A stretch of DNA of 64,000 bases from GCA-002793235 sp965267355 (GCA_965267355.1 OZ253956.1:1116001-1180000), one strand, 5' to 3'; counted from the stretch's first letter, positions 36,984-45,610 are shown. The notes: generated by a model not told the origin, from the sequence alone. Numbers and translations are program-made.

Positions 36984-37439
36984 TTAATGATTCAAATCTT
37001 CAATTAATTTCTCAATGCTTTGCTGGTGGATTAATCGATTATTCCACTTCAACAATTTCTCTTGATACTCTTCATATTTTTGTGTTGTGTAAATAGGAAG
37101 TTCTGAGAGGTTATAATTATTTGCATTGATATCTTGTATAATGGATAATTTAAAAGGAATATCTTTAAAAATAGTTTCTATCTCAGCAAGGAAATTATTG
37201 TCTTGATTGTCTCCTAATAATAATAATTTATCAGATGAAATTTTTTTAGCATAACTAAAGTGAGTGTTTGAAAGTATAGTTTTCTTGAGTTTTTTAGTAC
37301 ATTCTTTATCTAACGAGCAGTCGTTTTTGCCTATTTCAAGAATTGCAGCTGTATTTGTAGAGCTACTATTTTGGGCAGTTAAACAATAATTAAAGCTAAA
37401 AAATATACTAATAAATAATAGGTAGTGTTTTATCCTCAT
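36984..37439 (-). CDS. Small secreted protein upstream of the adhesin
   Basis: This is an exported protein of 151 residues with signal peptide RIKHYLLFISIFFSFNYCLTAQ. The mature part has two cysteines close together (NDCSLDKECTKKL, possibly a disulfide) and the helical stretch YEEYQEKLLKWNNRLIHQQ. I do not recognise the family. It ends 4 bases before the giant adhesin start, so it is the first gene of that operon and may help its export or anchoring (inference). It has no T9SS sorting domain, so it probably stays in the periplasm. Confidence 0.7.
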   Translation of the reverse strand: MRIKHYLLFISIFFSFNYCLTAQNSSSTNTAAILEIGKNDCSLDKECTKKLKKTILSNTHFSYAKKISSDKLLLLGDNQDNNFLAEIETIFKDIPFKLSIIQDINANNYNLSELPIYTTQKYEEYQEKLLKWNNRLIHQQSIEKLIEDLNH

Positions 37440-37499
37440 TTTGTAGTGCTTTTAAAAAAATATGAAAACTGATGCAATTTAATAAAAATCTAACTCAAT

Positions 37500-37511
37500 C
37501 AAGACGTCTTG
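37500..37511. promoter_or_regulatory. 12-base palindrome upstream of the adhesin operon
   Basis: CAAGACGTCTTG is a perfect palindrome about 60 bases before the first gene of the adhesin operon, in the 154-base gap following the anti-sigma-like gene. It is the most GC-rich and symmetric site in the gap. It is a candidate regulator site; no clear TAnnTTTG element was found next to it. Confidence 0.35.
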
Positions 37512-37593
37512 TTGAATTTTTAGTTGCCTTTGAGTTGATAATTTTTAAGAAAAACTCTAAAAAAGAAAATAAGAATTAAGGAGCAAATGTTAA

Positions 37594-38898
37594 TTATCGG
37601 ATTATCTTGATGTTGCCTCTGTAAGAATGCTTAACACCGTAAGCATCTGTAATAATAATTTGCCAAAAATAAATGCCTTGTTCTAATAGTTGACCTGAGT
37701 TATTTAATTTACCATTCCAAGGTTCATTTTTATCGGTTGTTTTGTAAACGGTTGTACCAGCCTTATTACTAATTATCATTTCAAATGGAATATTCCACTC
37801 CAATAGGGCAACTGGTATAAAGTTTTCATTGGTTCCATCTTGATTTGGTGTAAAAGCATCAGGAGCAAAAAGATTAATACCATCTTTAATTTTCACTCTT
37901 TTTTGATCTGTTTTAACACACCCAAATTCGTTTTCAGCAATTAAGGTGACAATATAGTTATCAGCTTTTTGATATGTAGTTTTAGTTTCTTTGCCAGTTG
38001 ATATGTGATTGTTGCCAAAGTTCCATTTGTATGAGGTTCCTTTTTCAACATCTTTAACTTTAAAAATGGTATAAGGATAACTTAACTTATTGTCATCATG
38101 TTTCTTTGATTCTTCATTATAAGTAAAGTAAGTTTTTGGAACAGGTAAAATTTGAACAGCATCGTGTTTAATTTTAGTAAATTCTTCTCCTGTTTGCTTA
38201 TTAATTAGTGTTAAGGTAACATCATAAGCACCATGATGTTCGTAAATGTGGGTTGGATTAGTTTCATAAGAAATTTCACCATCACCAAAATTCCACAAGT
38301 AAGAAACTTGTGCGTCAGTCTCAATTGATTCGAAGGAAACCTCCTCACCTACACATATACTATTATTATATACAATAAAATCAGCAGTTATTTTCGTATT
38401 AACAATAGCATTATTATTTACTGAATTATTTTCAGTTTCCGAATTATTGTTAGTAGTTATTGTTTCTTTATGGTCTGTATAAATAACATCAATGTTATTT
38501 TCATTTGTTGTTTCTTTTTCAACCGGTTCTATTTGTTCTGATGGTTGGTTTATTGTTGTGCTTTCAAGAGTATTAATTACTTCTTCTTCAGTAATTGTTG
38601 GTTTGTTATCAGCAACATTTGTTTCTGATTTATTTTCTTTAATTAATTCTGGTGTTTCAGTATTATTAGTCGCTAAATTATTTTGAGTTGTGTTTTTGTT
38701 AGTTGCAGTAGGTGAAAAGATTAAATACCCTGCAATACCTAAACCAACAACACCAGCAGCAATACTCAATATAGTGGTTTTAATTTTGGTTGCTCTAATT
38801 TTGTCTAGCTTTCCTTCCATTTCAGCCCAATGAGCATCATTGTAAGGAATTTCAAAATTCTCAACTTTTTCTTTTAATATTTTATCGAACTTATCCAT
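37594..38898 (-). CDS. Anti-sigma-like membrane protein with PKD and T9SS type B domains
   Basis: This is a 434-residue protein from the ATG at 38898, which overlaps the sigma factor's stop in ATGGATAA. The N-terminus is not a signal peptide but a 40-residue cytosolic segment (DKFDKILKEKVENFEIPYND, HWAEMEGKLDKI). A membrane helix follows at about 41-61, then an Asn/Thr/Glu-rich periplasmic linker (about 65-165), a PKD domain (SYLWNFGDGEISYETNPTHI), a second PKD-like domain, and a gliding-motility type C-terminal domain (FAPDAFTPNQDGTNENF, WNGKLNNSGQLLEQGIYFW). Position and topology are those of an anti-sigma factor for the co-translated ECF sigma. The outer half looks like a T9SS type B protein. 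Sigma binding is inference; the domain order is plain from the sequence. Confidence 0.85.
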   Translation of the reverse strand: MDKFDKILKEKVENFEIPYNDAHWAEMEGKLDKIRATKIKTTILSIAAGVVGLGIAGYLIFSPTATNKNTTQNNLATNNTETPELIKENKSETNVADNKPTITEEEVINTLESTTINQPSEQIEPVEKETTNENNIDVIYTDHKETITTNNNSETENNSVNNNAIVNTKITADFIVYNNSICVGEEVSFESIETDAQVSYLWNFGDGEISYETNPTHIYEHHGAYDVTLTLINKQTGEEFTKIKHDAVQILPVPKTYFTYNEESKKHDDNKLSYPYTIFKVKDVEKGTSYKWNFGNNHISTGKETKTTYQKADNYIVTLIAENEFGCVKTDQKRVKIKDGINLFAPDAFTPNQDGTNENFIPVALLEWNIPFEMIISNKAGTTVYKTTDKNEPWNGKLNNSGQLLEQGIYFWQIIITDAYGVKHSYRGNIKIIR

Positions 38899-39466
38899 TC
38901 TCAATTCGTCTGGCTTCTTTTTCTTTTAATATTTTTTTCAAGTTTCTTTTTGCTTTTGCTAGGTTAGATTTAGAAGTGCCTTCACTAATGTTTAATTGTG
39001 TAGCAATTTCGTTATGTTGATAGCCTTCAATTACATAAAGATTAAACACAGCTTTATATGCCGGGCTTAACGATTGAATAGCATCAATAATATCTCTTTC
39101 TCCAAACTGGCTATAAATATGATCAGCACTTTCTACTTTGCTGTTTTCTAAAATATAGTCATCTTCATCATCTACTATTAACATGTTTTTACCTTTTCTA
39201 AAATGATCAATAGCAGTATTCACCATTATTCTTCTAATCCAGCCTTCTAAAGAACCTTGAAAGTTATACTTCTTTAAATTAGTATAAACTTTAACAAATC
39301 CATCTTGCAAAATATCCCTTGCGTCTTCAGCATTATTGGTGTATCTATAGCACACCCCCATCATTTTGCTGTAAAAAGTTTTGTACAGCTCTTGTTGGGC
39401 CTTTCGATCACCTTTTACACATTGCTTAACAATGATTTCTAAATTATGCTGATCTTTAGGATCCAT
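38891..39466 (-). CDS. ECF-type RNA polymerase sigma factor
   Basis: This is a 191-residue sigma-70 family factor of ECF type. Region 2 (about 25-95) has MMGVCYRYTNNAEDARDILQ and GFVKVYTNLKKYNFQGSLEG with WIRRIMVNTAIDHFRK. Region 4 (about 130-180) has LSPAYKAVFNLYVIEGYQHN and EIATQLNISEGTSKSNLAKA, a helix-turn-helix for the -35 element. An acidic linker (VDDEDDYILEN) joins them. Its stop codon overlaps the start of the membrane PKD protein, so the two are translationally coupled. No clear TAnnTTTG promoter is seen in the 123 bases upstream. The adjacent adhesin operon is a natural candidate target (inference). Confidence 0.94.
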   Translation of the reverse strand: MDPKDQHNLEIIVKQCVKGDRKAQQELYKTFYSKMMGVCYRYTNNAEDARDILQDGFVKVYTNLKKYNFQGSLEGWIRRIMVNTAIDHFRKGKNMLIVDDEDDYILENSKVESADHIYSQFGERDIIDAIQSLSPAYKAVFNLYVIEGYQHNEIATQLNISEGTSKSNLAKAKRNLKKILKEKEARRIENG

Positions 39467-39589
39467 TATTTACATCAAAAGACGAGGGTTTATATATTTG
39501 GTTGCCTTGCACTGAAAAAAATGCAAGCGAAAGGTAGTTAATCTTTTTTAAAGATAACATGCCTAAATTAAATATGTTGTTGGTGGGTA

Positions 39590-40567
39590 TTAGAATTTAA
39601 CAGATAGACCTACACCTAATACTTCTTTAAATTGAACTCTTGGTCCAAAAGCATCAGTTACGCCATCACCATCTTCATCTACAGCAATGTCCACATCATG
39701 ATCGTAAATCAAATTAGTGGTAAGGTTCGCAGAAATGTATTTGTTTACTTTCATGGCAATTAGCATTTCCCAGTTTACATCAATGTGGTCAGGTTCTTCT
39801 GAATAGTTAGAAAATAAATCAATTCTTGTTTGAAAAGCAATATTTTCCATAATGTCTTTTTTAAATTGAGCTCTTAAATATCCCCCATACTCTGACCTGA
39901 TATTACTTCCTTTTTTTACAATGTTTCCGAGATTATCATATTCAGCTGGGTCAACTCCAAAAGCTCCGGCATTAGCTAAGTTTTGGTCATTTACAACTGT
40001 TGCTTTCATTGTTAAAGGAGAGATAAATACTGTTAAGTTATCATTAGGTCTATAATCCATACCAATAGCACCTAAGACATAACCAGGTGCTAAGAAATTA
40101 GAAATTATTGTTGAATCATCGGGGTAGTTATAACCTGCAGTCATTTGAGACTTAAAATTTACTAAGCCAGCATAATACCAGTTTTTAAATGCTTTCTGAC
40201 CATACTTAGATGTAAGCTCAATTTTATCGTCAGTTTTTCTCACACCATCATCACCTTGTTTTAAAATACCATAGCCTAAATCTAACTGGTTGTCCCATGC
40301 CGAATTACCTTTTTTATAGTTGGCAAAAACACTAAAAACGCCATTTACTGAAATAGAGTTTTGTCCACCAGCATTCCAGTTGGTTAGACTTACCTGAGTG
40401 AGGTTGATAGAAAACACTCCACCTGTTTTCCAACCTTCTAAAGTGTCTTTGTTTTGCTTCTTTAGCGCATCTTCCGATTTTACTAACTCTTTCTCTTCGT
40501 CTGTTGTTTGTGCATTTATAGCTACAGATAATGTAACTAGTAGTATAGTGGTAATAATTTTATTCAT
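39590..40567 (-). CDS. DUF3078 outer-membrane protein
   Basis: This is an exported 325-residue protein with signal peptide MNKIITTILLVTLSVAINAQ. GWKTGGVFSINLTQVSLTNW with AGGQNSISVNG is the N-terminal signature of DUF3078, a Bacteroidota family of predicted outer-membrane beta-barrels. The body alternates hydrophobic and polar residues, and the C-terminus ends in VGLSVKF, with the final aromatic residue typical of barrels. One loop carries VDEDGDGVTDAFGP, resembling a calcium-binding DxDxDG loop. It starts 10 bases after the MscS gene and is probably co-transcribed with it. Function is unknown. Confidence 0.88.
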   Translation of the reverse strand: MNKIITTILLVTLSVAINAQTTDEEKELVKSEDALKKQNKDTLEGWKTGGVFSINLTQVSLTNWNAGGQNSISVNGVFSVFANYKKGNSAWDNQLDLGYGILKQGDDGVRKTDDKIELTSKYGQKAFKNWYYAGLVNFKSQMTAGYNYPDDSTIISNFLAPGYVLGAIGMDYRPNDNLTVFISPLTMKATVVNDQNLANAGAFGVDPAEYDNLGNIVKKGSNIRSEYGGYLRAQFKKDIMENIAFQTRIDLFSNYSEEPDHIDVNWEMLIAMKVNKYISANLTTNLIYDHDVDIAVDEDGDGVTDAFGPRVQFKEVLGVGLSVKF

Positions 40568-40577
40568 TCTATATCAA

Positions 40578-41387
40578 TTATACTTTATGTACATGTACAT
40601 CCATTTGTGGGTATGGAATACTTAATTCTTCTTTATTAAAAGTATTGTATACTTTTTCATTCATGTCAAAAAAGACCCCCCAATAATCCTCCGCTTTTAC
40701 CCATGCTCTTACGGCAAAATTTACTGAGCTATCAGCTAATTCAGATACAGCAACAAACGGAGGTTCAGGATTAGTTAAAATTCGATTATCTTCTGCCATT
40801 AATTTAATTAAAACTTGCTTGGCATTCTCGGTTTTGTCGCCATAGCCAATACCAAAAGTCCAATCAACTCTTCTTTTTTCTTCAGTTGAGTAATTTACCA
40901 TAGAAGAGGTAGATAACCCGCCATTTGGGATAATGATGGTTTTGTTGTCTAATGTTTTTAAGATAGTGTTAAAAATTTGTATTTCGGAAACTAGCCCCGT
41001 ATAGCCTTGAGCTTCAATTAAATCTCCATTTTTAAAAGGTTTAAAGATTAATATCATTACACCACCTGCAAAATTTTGTAACGTGCCAGATAAAGCCATA
41101 CCTACAGCTAAGCCTGCAGCACCTAGTATAGCTACAAAGGATGTCATTTCTATACCTAACATCCCTAAAACACTTATTACAAGCATTACTCGCAATAATG
41201 TTTTAACAATACCTTTTAGAAAAGGTTTTAAGGAATCATCTACATCTTTTTTGTTTAATATTCTTTCAAAAGATTTGACTAATACTTTTATAACAAGGCT
41301 ACCAACAATCCATACTAAAATAGCCCCAACTAATTTTGGCCCATAGTTTAAAACAAGCTCAATTAGTTTGTCGTAATATTTTTCCAT
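40578..41387 (-). CDS. mscS: MscS-family small-conductance mechanosensitive channel
   Basis: This is a 269-residue inner-membrane channel of the minimal MscS type, close to the 286 residues of the E. coli protein. Three membrane segments lie at about 15-35, 57-80 and 83-115. The third is the pore helix (FVAILGAAGLAVGMALSGTL with NFAGGVMILIFKPF), followed by the beta domain (GDLIEAQGYTGLVSEIQIFN, IIIPNGGLSTSSMVNYS) and the alpha/beta cytosolic cage. It opens on membrane tension to release solutes after osmotic downshock. DUF3078 follows 10 bases downstream. The MscS call is secure; a role beyond osmotic relief cannot be seen. Confidence 0.94.
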   Translation of the reverse strand: MEKYYDKLIELVLNYGPKLVGAILVWIVGSLVIKVLVKSFERILNKKDVDDSLKPFLKGIVKTLLRVMLVISVLGMLGIEMTSFVAILGAAGLAVGMALSGTLQNFAGGVMILIFKPFKNGDLIEAQGYTGLVSEIQIFNTILKTLDNKTIIIPNGGLSTSSMVNYSTEEKRRVDWTFGIGYGDKTENAKQVLIKLMAEDNRILTNPEPPFVAVSELADSSVNFAVRAWVKAEDYWGVFFDMNEKVYNTFNKEELSIPYPQMDVHVHKV

Positions 41388-41455
41388 AAGAGTAATTTTG
41401 ATGCAAGATTATGAAAAAATAGAGAGTTATTACAGCAAAAATGTGGGGAATAATA

Positions 41456-42379
41456 CTATTTTAAAGAGAATTTCGTTTTACCAATATCAACACCATCAGC
41501 ATAGATTTCAACATTGTATTCACCAAAAGGAAAGTCTTCGGTCTTTTTCCAGTCAATGGTTATAGACATTTCCTGATTTTGATAATCAACTAATTTTTTA
41601 GCACTGTAAAGCCCCCTTACACCATTAAAATTAAATTTGTTACTATCGTCAGTTTTTTCAGACAAGACTTTTCCATCAGGAGTAAGGATCCTTACATATA
41701 TCCATTTTTTTCCTGGGGTTGTAATGTTGTTTTTAAGAACTCTAAAAGAAGTTCTTATTTTATCAACCTTTTTAGCTTTATCAGTTTCTTTACCAGTGTT
41801 GTTGCTTTTAACTCTTACACCATAAGATCTTAGTCCTGCAGTTTTTAAATGAGAAGCAATGGTAACTAGGTCATTCAAATCTTCGTTTTCCTCAGTTAAA
41901 TTTTTAGTTTTACTTTTTTCGTTGTTCAACTCTGTTTTTACAACAGTATTCTCTGCTTTTAATTTACTGTTGGCTTGGTTCAATGAGTCAATTTGCACCA
42001 CATAACCTTTCATAATGGTTCTAAGGGTTTCAGTTTCTTTTCTTAATTTATAAATAGTCCAATTTTTGCCTTTGGCCTCTTTTAAAAGTTGTTCAATTTT
42101 TGCCTTTTGTTCCTCCAATTCAGCATTTAGTTCAGTATTGTTAGTTTCCATTGCTTCGTATTGGGCTAGCATGTCTTTAAGTTCTGCTTGTACTTGATCT
42201 CTTTCATCAGATACTTCTATATATTGTATTTCCTGATTTTCAATCACTTTTTGAAGCTCTAAATTTTGCCAGATTAAATATCCGCAAAAACCTAAAAGCA
42301 GTATTGTTACTACAATTAAAAACTTGTTGGTTTTATTTCCTTTAGGCTCTTTCTTTGAAGCAGTTCCTTGAGTTTCCAT
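41456..42379 (-). CDS. Membrane-anchored coiled-coil protein
   Basis: This is a 307-residue protein with a short polar cytosolic N-terminus, one membrane helix (FLIVVTILLLGFCGYLIWQ, about 20-38) and a long coiled coil (about 40-175; ELEEQKAKIEQLLKEAKG, LNNEKSKTKNLTEENEDLND). The C-terminal beta-rich domain (about 180-307) has TSFRVLKNNITTPGKKWIYV and VRILTPDGKVL with FGEYNVEIYADGVDIGKTKF. This combination is common as a hypothetical protein in Flavobacteriales. No enzyme motif is visible. It may act as a periplasmic spacer or envelope organiser (inference). It is transcribed away from comF, and TAATTTTG lies upstream as a possible -7 element. Confidence 0.75.
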   Translation of the reverse strand: METQGTASKKEPKGNKTNKFLIVVTILLLGFCGYLIWQNLELQKVIENQEIQYIEVSDERDQVQAELKDMLAQYEAMETNNTELNAELEEQKAKIEQLLKEAKGKNWTIYKLRKETETLRTIMKGYVVQIDSLNQANSKLKAENTVVKTELNNEKSKTKNLTEENEDLNDLVTIASHLKTAGLRSYGVRVKSNNTGKETDKAKKVDKIRTSFRVLKNNITTPGKKWIYVRILTPDGKVLSEKTDDSNKFNFNGVRGLYSAKKLVDYQNQEMSITIDWKKTEDFPFGEYNVEIYADGVDIGKTKFSLK

Positions 42380-42440
42380 TTCAATCTAATTTAAGTAATC
42401 AAAATTAAATTAATTTATATTGTTTAATGTTGCTATTCTT

Positions 42441-42474
42441 CAAAGTTTTGCATAAAACTTTGTGTATAATTTTG
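42441..42474 (+). promoter_or_regulatory. comF promoter with inverted repeat; near-leaderless start
   Basis: TTG (42448-42450) and TAATTTTG (42467-42474) are spaced by 16 bases, like the promoters at 9961 and 50064. A perfect 9-4-9 inverted repeat, CAAAGTTTT-GCAT-AAAACTTTG (42441-42462), covers the -33 region. The ATG follows the -7 element by 4 bases, so the mRNA would start at or next to the start codon. Confidence 0.5.
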
Positions 42475-42478
42475 ATAT

Positions 42479-43153
42479 ATGCTTAACGATTTTTTTAATT
42501 TAATATTTCCTCGTTTATGTTGTGCTTGTGATTCAGCTTTGCTTAAAAATGAAACTACTATATGTGTACAATGTGAACTTACATTGCCAAAAACCAACTA
42601 CCATTTAGATAAAGAAAACCCTTTAAATAAAATATTTTGGGGAAGGGTTGAAGTTGAAATGGTATCATCATATTTATTATATGGAAAAGGAGGAAGAGTA
42701 CAGAAATTATTACACAATTTAAAGTATAAAGGAGTTAAAGAGGTTGGAGAAAAAATAGGATTATTATATGGTTATGATTTGTTAAAAGCAAAAGAATATC
42801 ATACTATAGATTTTATTGTTCCGATACCATTACATAAAAATAAACTAAAAAAACGAGGCTACAATCAAAGCGAATATTTTGCGAAAGGGTTGTCTATGTC
42901 AATGAAAATTCCAGTAAATTTTGAAGATTTTACAAGGGTAATAGATACTAAAACACAAACTAAAAAAACCAGATACAAACGTTGGGAAAATGTGGCTGAT
43001 ATTTTTTCTTTAAAAGAAGATAATGAACTTAAAGCAAAAACAATTTTATTAGTTGATGATGTGATAACTACAGGAGCTACTATGGAAGCGGCAATTCAAG
43101 TATTAAATAAAAATAATTGCAAAGTATATGTTGCAACTATTGCTTCTGCATAA
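42479..43153 (+). CDS. comF: ComF-family phosphoribosyltransferase-like protein
   Basis: This is a 224-residue ComF homologue. The N-terminal zinc-ribbon has cysteines C14, C15, C17 and C29, C32 (FPRLCCACDSALL, TTICVQCEL). The C-terminal phosphoribosyltransferase fold has IDFIVPIPLHKNKLKKRGYN and the PRPP loop ILLVDDVITTGATMEAA. ComF is needed for DNA uptake in naturally competent bacteria, acting in the cytosol after import; its exact reaction is not established. Length is normal. No other competence gene is in the window. It has its own promoter and is closed by the terminator at 43168-43190. Confidence 0.92.
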   Translation: MLNDFFNLIFPRLCCACDSALLKNETTICVQCELTLPKTNYHLDKENPLNKIFWGRVEVEMVSSYLLYGKGGRVQKLLHNLKYKGVKEVGEKIGLLYGYDLLKAKEYHTIDFIVPIPLHKNKLKKRGYNQSEYFAKGLSMSMKIPVNFEDFTRVIDTKTQTKKTRYKRWENVADIFSLKEDNELKAKTILLVDDVITTGATMEAAIQVLNKNNCKVYVATIASA

Positions 43154-43167
43154 TCTTAATAAATAAA

Positions 43168-43190
43168 AAAGACCTCTGGACGAGGTCTTT
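43168..43190 (+). terminator. Terminator after comF
   Basis: AAAGACCTC (43168-43176) pairs perfectly with GAGGTCTTT (43182-43190) around the loop TGGAC. A-rich sequence precedes it and ATTTG follows. It lies 14 bases after the comF stop. Confidence 0.8.
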
Positions 43191-43281
43191 ATTTGCACTA
43201 ACTAAACAGGAAGGTATATTTAAGGCGGTATGTTTTGTTTTTATAACAACTCAAAAGTATTATACTTTATTATTTAATGGT

Positions 43282-43318
43282 GTTAAAACCACGTTAACAA
43301 ATGTTAAAAAGTGTTAAG
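43282..43318 (+). promoter_or_regulatory. Four GTTAA direct repeats, likely response-regulator operator
   Basis: GTTAA occurs at 43282, 43293, 43303 and 43313, spaced 11, 10 and 10 bases, one helical turn each. OmpR-family regulators bind such head-to-tail repeats. The array sits 40-80 bases before the rprX start, with TATTTTTG (43345-43352) as a possible -7 element in between. Autoregulation by RprY is the natural reading (inference). Confidence 0.55.
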
Positions 43319-43359
43319 TAAAGAATACAGGTAAGGGATAAGCGTATTTTTGTTTAAGA

Positions 43360-44913
43360 ATGAAAAAGCAGTATATCTATATCTTAATAGGAATTATTAC
43401 CACAGCATTGATTGGTTTAGTAGTAATACAGTTGTATTGGATAGATAATGCTGTGACACTTAAAGAGGAAGAGTTTAAAAGAGATGTAAGGGCAGCTTTA
43501 TTTTCTGTAACGAATAAATTAGAAAAAATTGAAGCTTTAAACAGAATAAAAGCTCATCAAAGAGGGCAGCAACTCTTTAACCAAAAAATGAATAGCTTGA
43601 ATCTTGAATCTCAACCTGATATTCAAGGTTATGATTCTACTGCAGTTATTAATAAAGATGGTGTTACTTATAAGGTTAGGGAAAAAAAATCAGAGGATGG
43701 TAAAACCATACAAAAATCGGTTCAAACGGTTACTGAAAATGGGCAGTTTGGCTTTGAGTTAAGTGTTCAAGCAGGAGAACAGATTGTTGGTAATCAAGGA
43801 CAATCAACAGTAGTAAATGAAATGCTGCAGAATCTTTTTGAATCTAATAGATTTAAATCTATTAATGAGCGTGTTGATTTAAAACTGTTAGATTCTTTAA
43901 TGCGAGTTGAACTTTTAAATAGAGGAATAAGAGCTAAATTTCAAAAAGGAATTTTTGATTATAACGGCAATGAAGTTTTAGTAGATTCCGTTGATAACGT
44001 TAATAAATTACGTCAATCCCCATTTTATGCTCAACTTTTCCCTAGTGATATGATGAGTTCTCCTCATTTTTTAACTGTTTTTTTTCCACATCAAAAAGGT
44101 TATCTACTTAAAACCATGTGGATGATGTTGCTTACATCTGTACTCTTACTCATTACTATTGTTTGTACTTTTACTTATACGATTAAAACAATTTTTCGTC
44201 AGAAGAAATTATCTGAAGTAAAGAATGATTTTATTAGTAATATGACTCATGAATTAAAAACACCTATAGCTACTATATCTTTAGCATGTGAGGCTTTAAG
44301 CGATAAAGACATGTCGGGGGATGAAAAAGTAAAGAGTAATTATGTTGGCATGATAAATCAAGAGAATAAAAGGTTGGGGATGTTAGTTGAAAGTGTTTTA
44401 AAAAGTGCTACCTGGGATAAAGGGGAGGTAAAACTAAAAAAAGAAAAACTTGATCTACATAAAGTTATTAATACGGTAGTAGAAAATATTTCGATACAAG
44501 TTAAAAGCAAGTCGGGGAGCATTACCAAAGAATTAAATGCTGAGAAAAGTGAGGTTATTGCAGACCAGGTTCACTTTACTAATGTAATTTATAATTTGCT
44601 GGATAATGCCAATAAGTATTCTCCAGCTAATCCAGAGATAAAAATATCCACTCAAAATTTTAGAGAGGGAGTGTTAATCTCTATTTCTGATAAGGGAATG
44701 GGAATTAAAAAAGAAAACATCAACAAGGTTTTTGATAAATTTTATCGTGTTCCAACAGGTAACATTCATAATGTAAAAGGCTTTGGTTTAGGACTAAATT
44801 ATGTGAAAGCCATTACTGAAAAACATGGAGGAGAAATAGGTGTAACTAGTGATTATGGTAAAGGTACTACCTTTAGAATATACCTCCCATTTATTAATAA
44901 TGAAAATATATAA
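43360..44913 (+). CDS. rprX: Sensor histidine kinase, RprX-like
   Basis: This is a 517-residue membrane histidine kinase with two membrane helices (about 5-27 and 248-275) enclosing a periplasmic domain rich in Lys, Glu and Gln that lacks a recognised fold. Next come the HisKA domain with H297 in FISNMTHELKTPIATIS and the HATPase domain with IYNLLDNANKYSP, ISDKGMGIKKEN and GFGLGLNYVKAITEKHGG. Its length, topology and partner match the RprX/RprY pair of Bacteroides, which affects envelope and stress responses. rprY starts one base after its stop. The kinase has no HAMP or PAS domain between helix and HisKA, so signal transfer is direct. Confidence 0.9.
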   Translation: MKKQYIYILIGIITTALIGLVVIQLYWIDNAVTLKEEEFKRDVRAALFSVTNKLEKIEALNRIKAHQRGQQLFNQKMNSLNLESQPDIQGYDSTAVINKDGVTYKVREKKSEDGKTIQKSVQTVTENGQFGFELSVQAGEQIVGNQGQSTVVNEMLQNLFESNRFKSINERVDLKLLDSLMRVELLNRGIRAKFQKGIFDYNGNEVLVDSVDNVNKLRQSPFYAQLFPSDMMSSPHFLTVFFPHQKGYLLKTMWMMLLTSVLLLITIVCTFTYTIKTIFRQKKLSEVKNDFISNMTHELKTPIATISLACEALSDKDMSGDEKVKSNYVGMINQENKRLGMLVESVLKSATWDKGEVKLKKEKLDLHKVINTVVENISIQVKSKSGSITKELNAEKSEVIADQVHFTNVIYNLLDNANKYSPANPEIKISTQNFREGVLISISDKGMGIKKENINKVFDKFYRVPTGNIHNVKGFGLGLNYVKAITEKHGGEIGVTSDYGKGTTFRIYLPFINNENI

Positions 44914-44914
44914 C

Positions 44915-45610
44915 ATGAGTAAAAGCATAAAAATATTATTGGCAGAAGATGATGTAAATCTTGGGAATTTATTGGCGGATTATCTTAAAGCTAAAGGCTT
45001 TCATACAGTTTTGGCAGCAAATGGCGAAGAAGCATTTAATTTGTTTGCTAAAGGAAATTACGATTTGTGCTTGCTGGATGTGATGATGCCATTAAAAGAT
45101 GGATTTACTGTTGCAAAAGAAATAAGAAAAATAAATGAAACTATCCCTATTATTTTTCTTACAGCAAAATCTATGAAGGAAGACACTTTGCAAGGCTTTC
45201 AAGTGGGTGCAGATGATTATATAACCAAGCCTTTTAGTATGGAAGAACTTTTAGCGCGTATTAATGCGGTTTTAAGAAGGACTATTGGTGATGAAAAACA
45301 GGAAGAGCAAACAGAATTTACTATTGGCAAATACGTTTTTGACTATAAGAAGCGACAACTAAATCATAATGGCGAAATACAAAAACTTACTTCAAAAGAA
45401 AATGATTTATTGAGGTTATTGTGTTTAAATCAAGGTAAAGTATTAGAAAGAACTTATGCATTAAAAGCAATTTGGGAAGATGATAATTATTTTAATGCCA
45501 GAAGTATGGATGTTTATATTGCAAAACTTAGAAAGCATTTGAAACAGGATAAGAGCATTGAAATTATGAATGTTCATGGTAGAGGATTCCGTTTTGTGGT
45601 ACATGATTAA
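44915..45610 (+). CDS. rprY: OmpR-family response regulator, RprY-like
   Basis: This is a 231-residue response regulator starting at the ATG at 44915, one base after the rprX stop; a longer upstream frame inside rprX is rejected. The receiver has D12-D13, phosphoacceptor D55 in YDLCLLDVMMPLKDGFT, and the lysine in DDYITKPFSMEEL. The C-terminal winged helix (about 130-231) has LTSKENDLLRLLCLNQGKVL, YFNARSMDVYIAKLRKHLK and NVHGRGFRFV. The receiver strongly resembles RprY of Porphyromonas and Bacteroides. The GTTAA array upstream of rprX is its probable site. Confidence 0.93.
   Translation: MSKSIKILLAEDDVNLGNLLADYLKAKGFHTVLAANGEEAFNLFAKGNYDLCLLDVMMPLKDGFTVAKEIRKINETIPIIFLTAKSMKEDTLQGFQVGADDYITKPFSMEELLARINAVLRRTIGDEKQEEQTEFTIGKYVFDYKKRQLNHNGEIQKLTSKENDLLRLLCLNQGKVLERTYALKAIWEDDNYFNARSMDVYIAKLRKHLKQDKSIEIMNVHGRGFRFVVHD

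Noticed and set aside
39506..39527. Hairpin CTTGCA ... TGCAAG between the DUF3078 and sigma genes
   Set aside because: Only 6 bp with a 10-base loop; the T-run is in the loop, not after the stem, so it is not a convincing terminator.
43117..43317. 66-codon ORF after comF
   Set aside because: It overlaps the comF end, runs through the terminator and the GTTAA array, and has no protein-like features.
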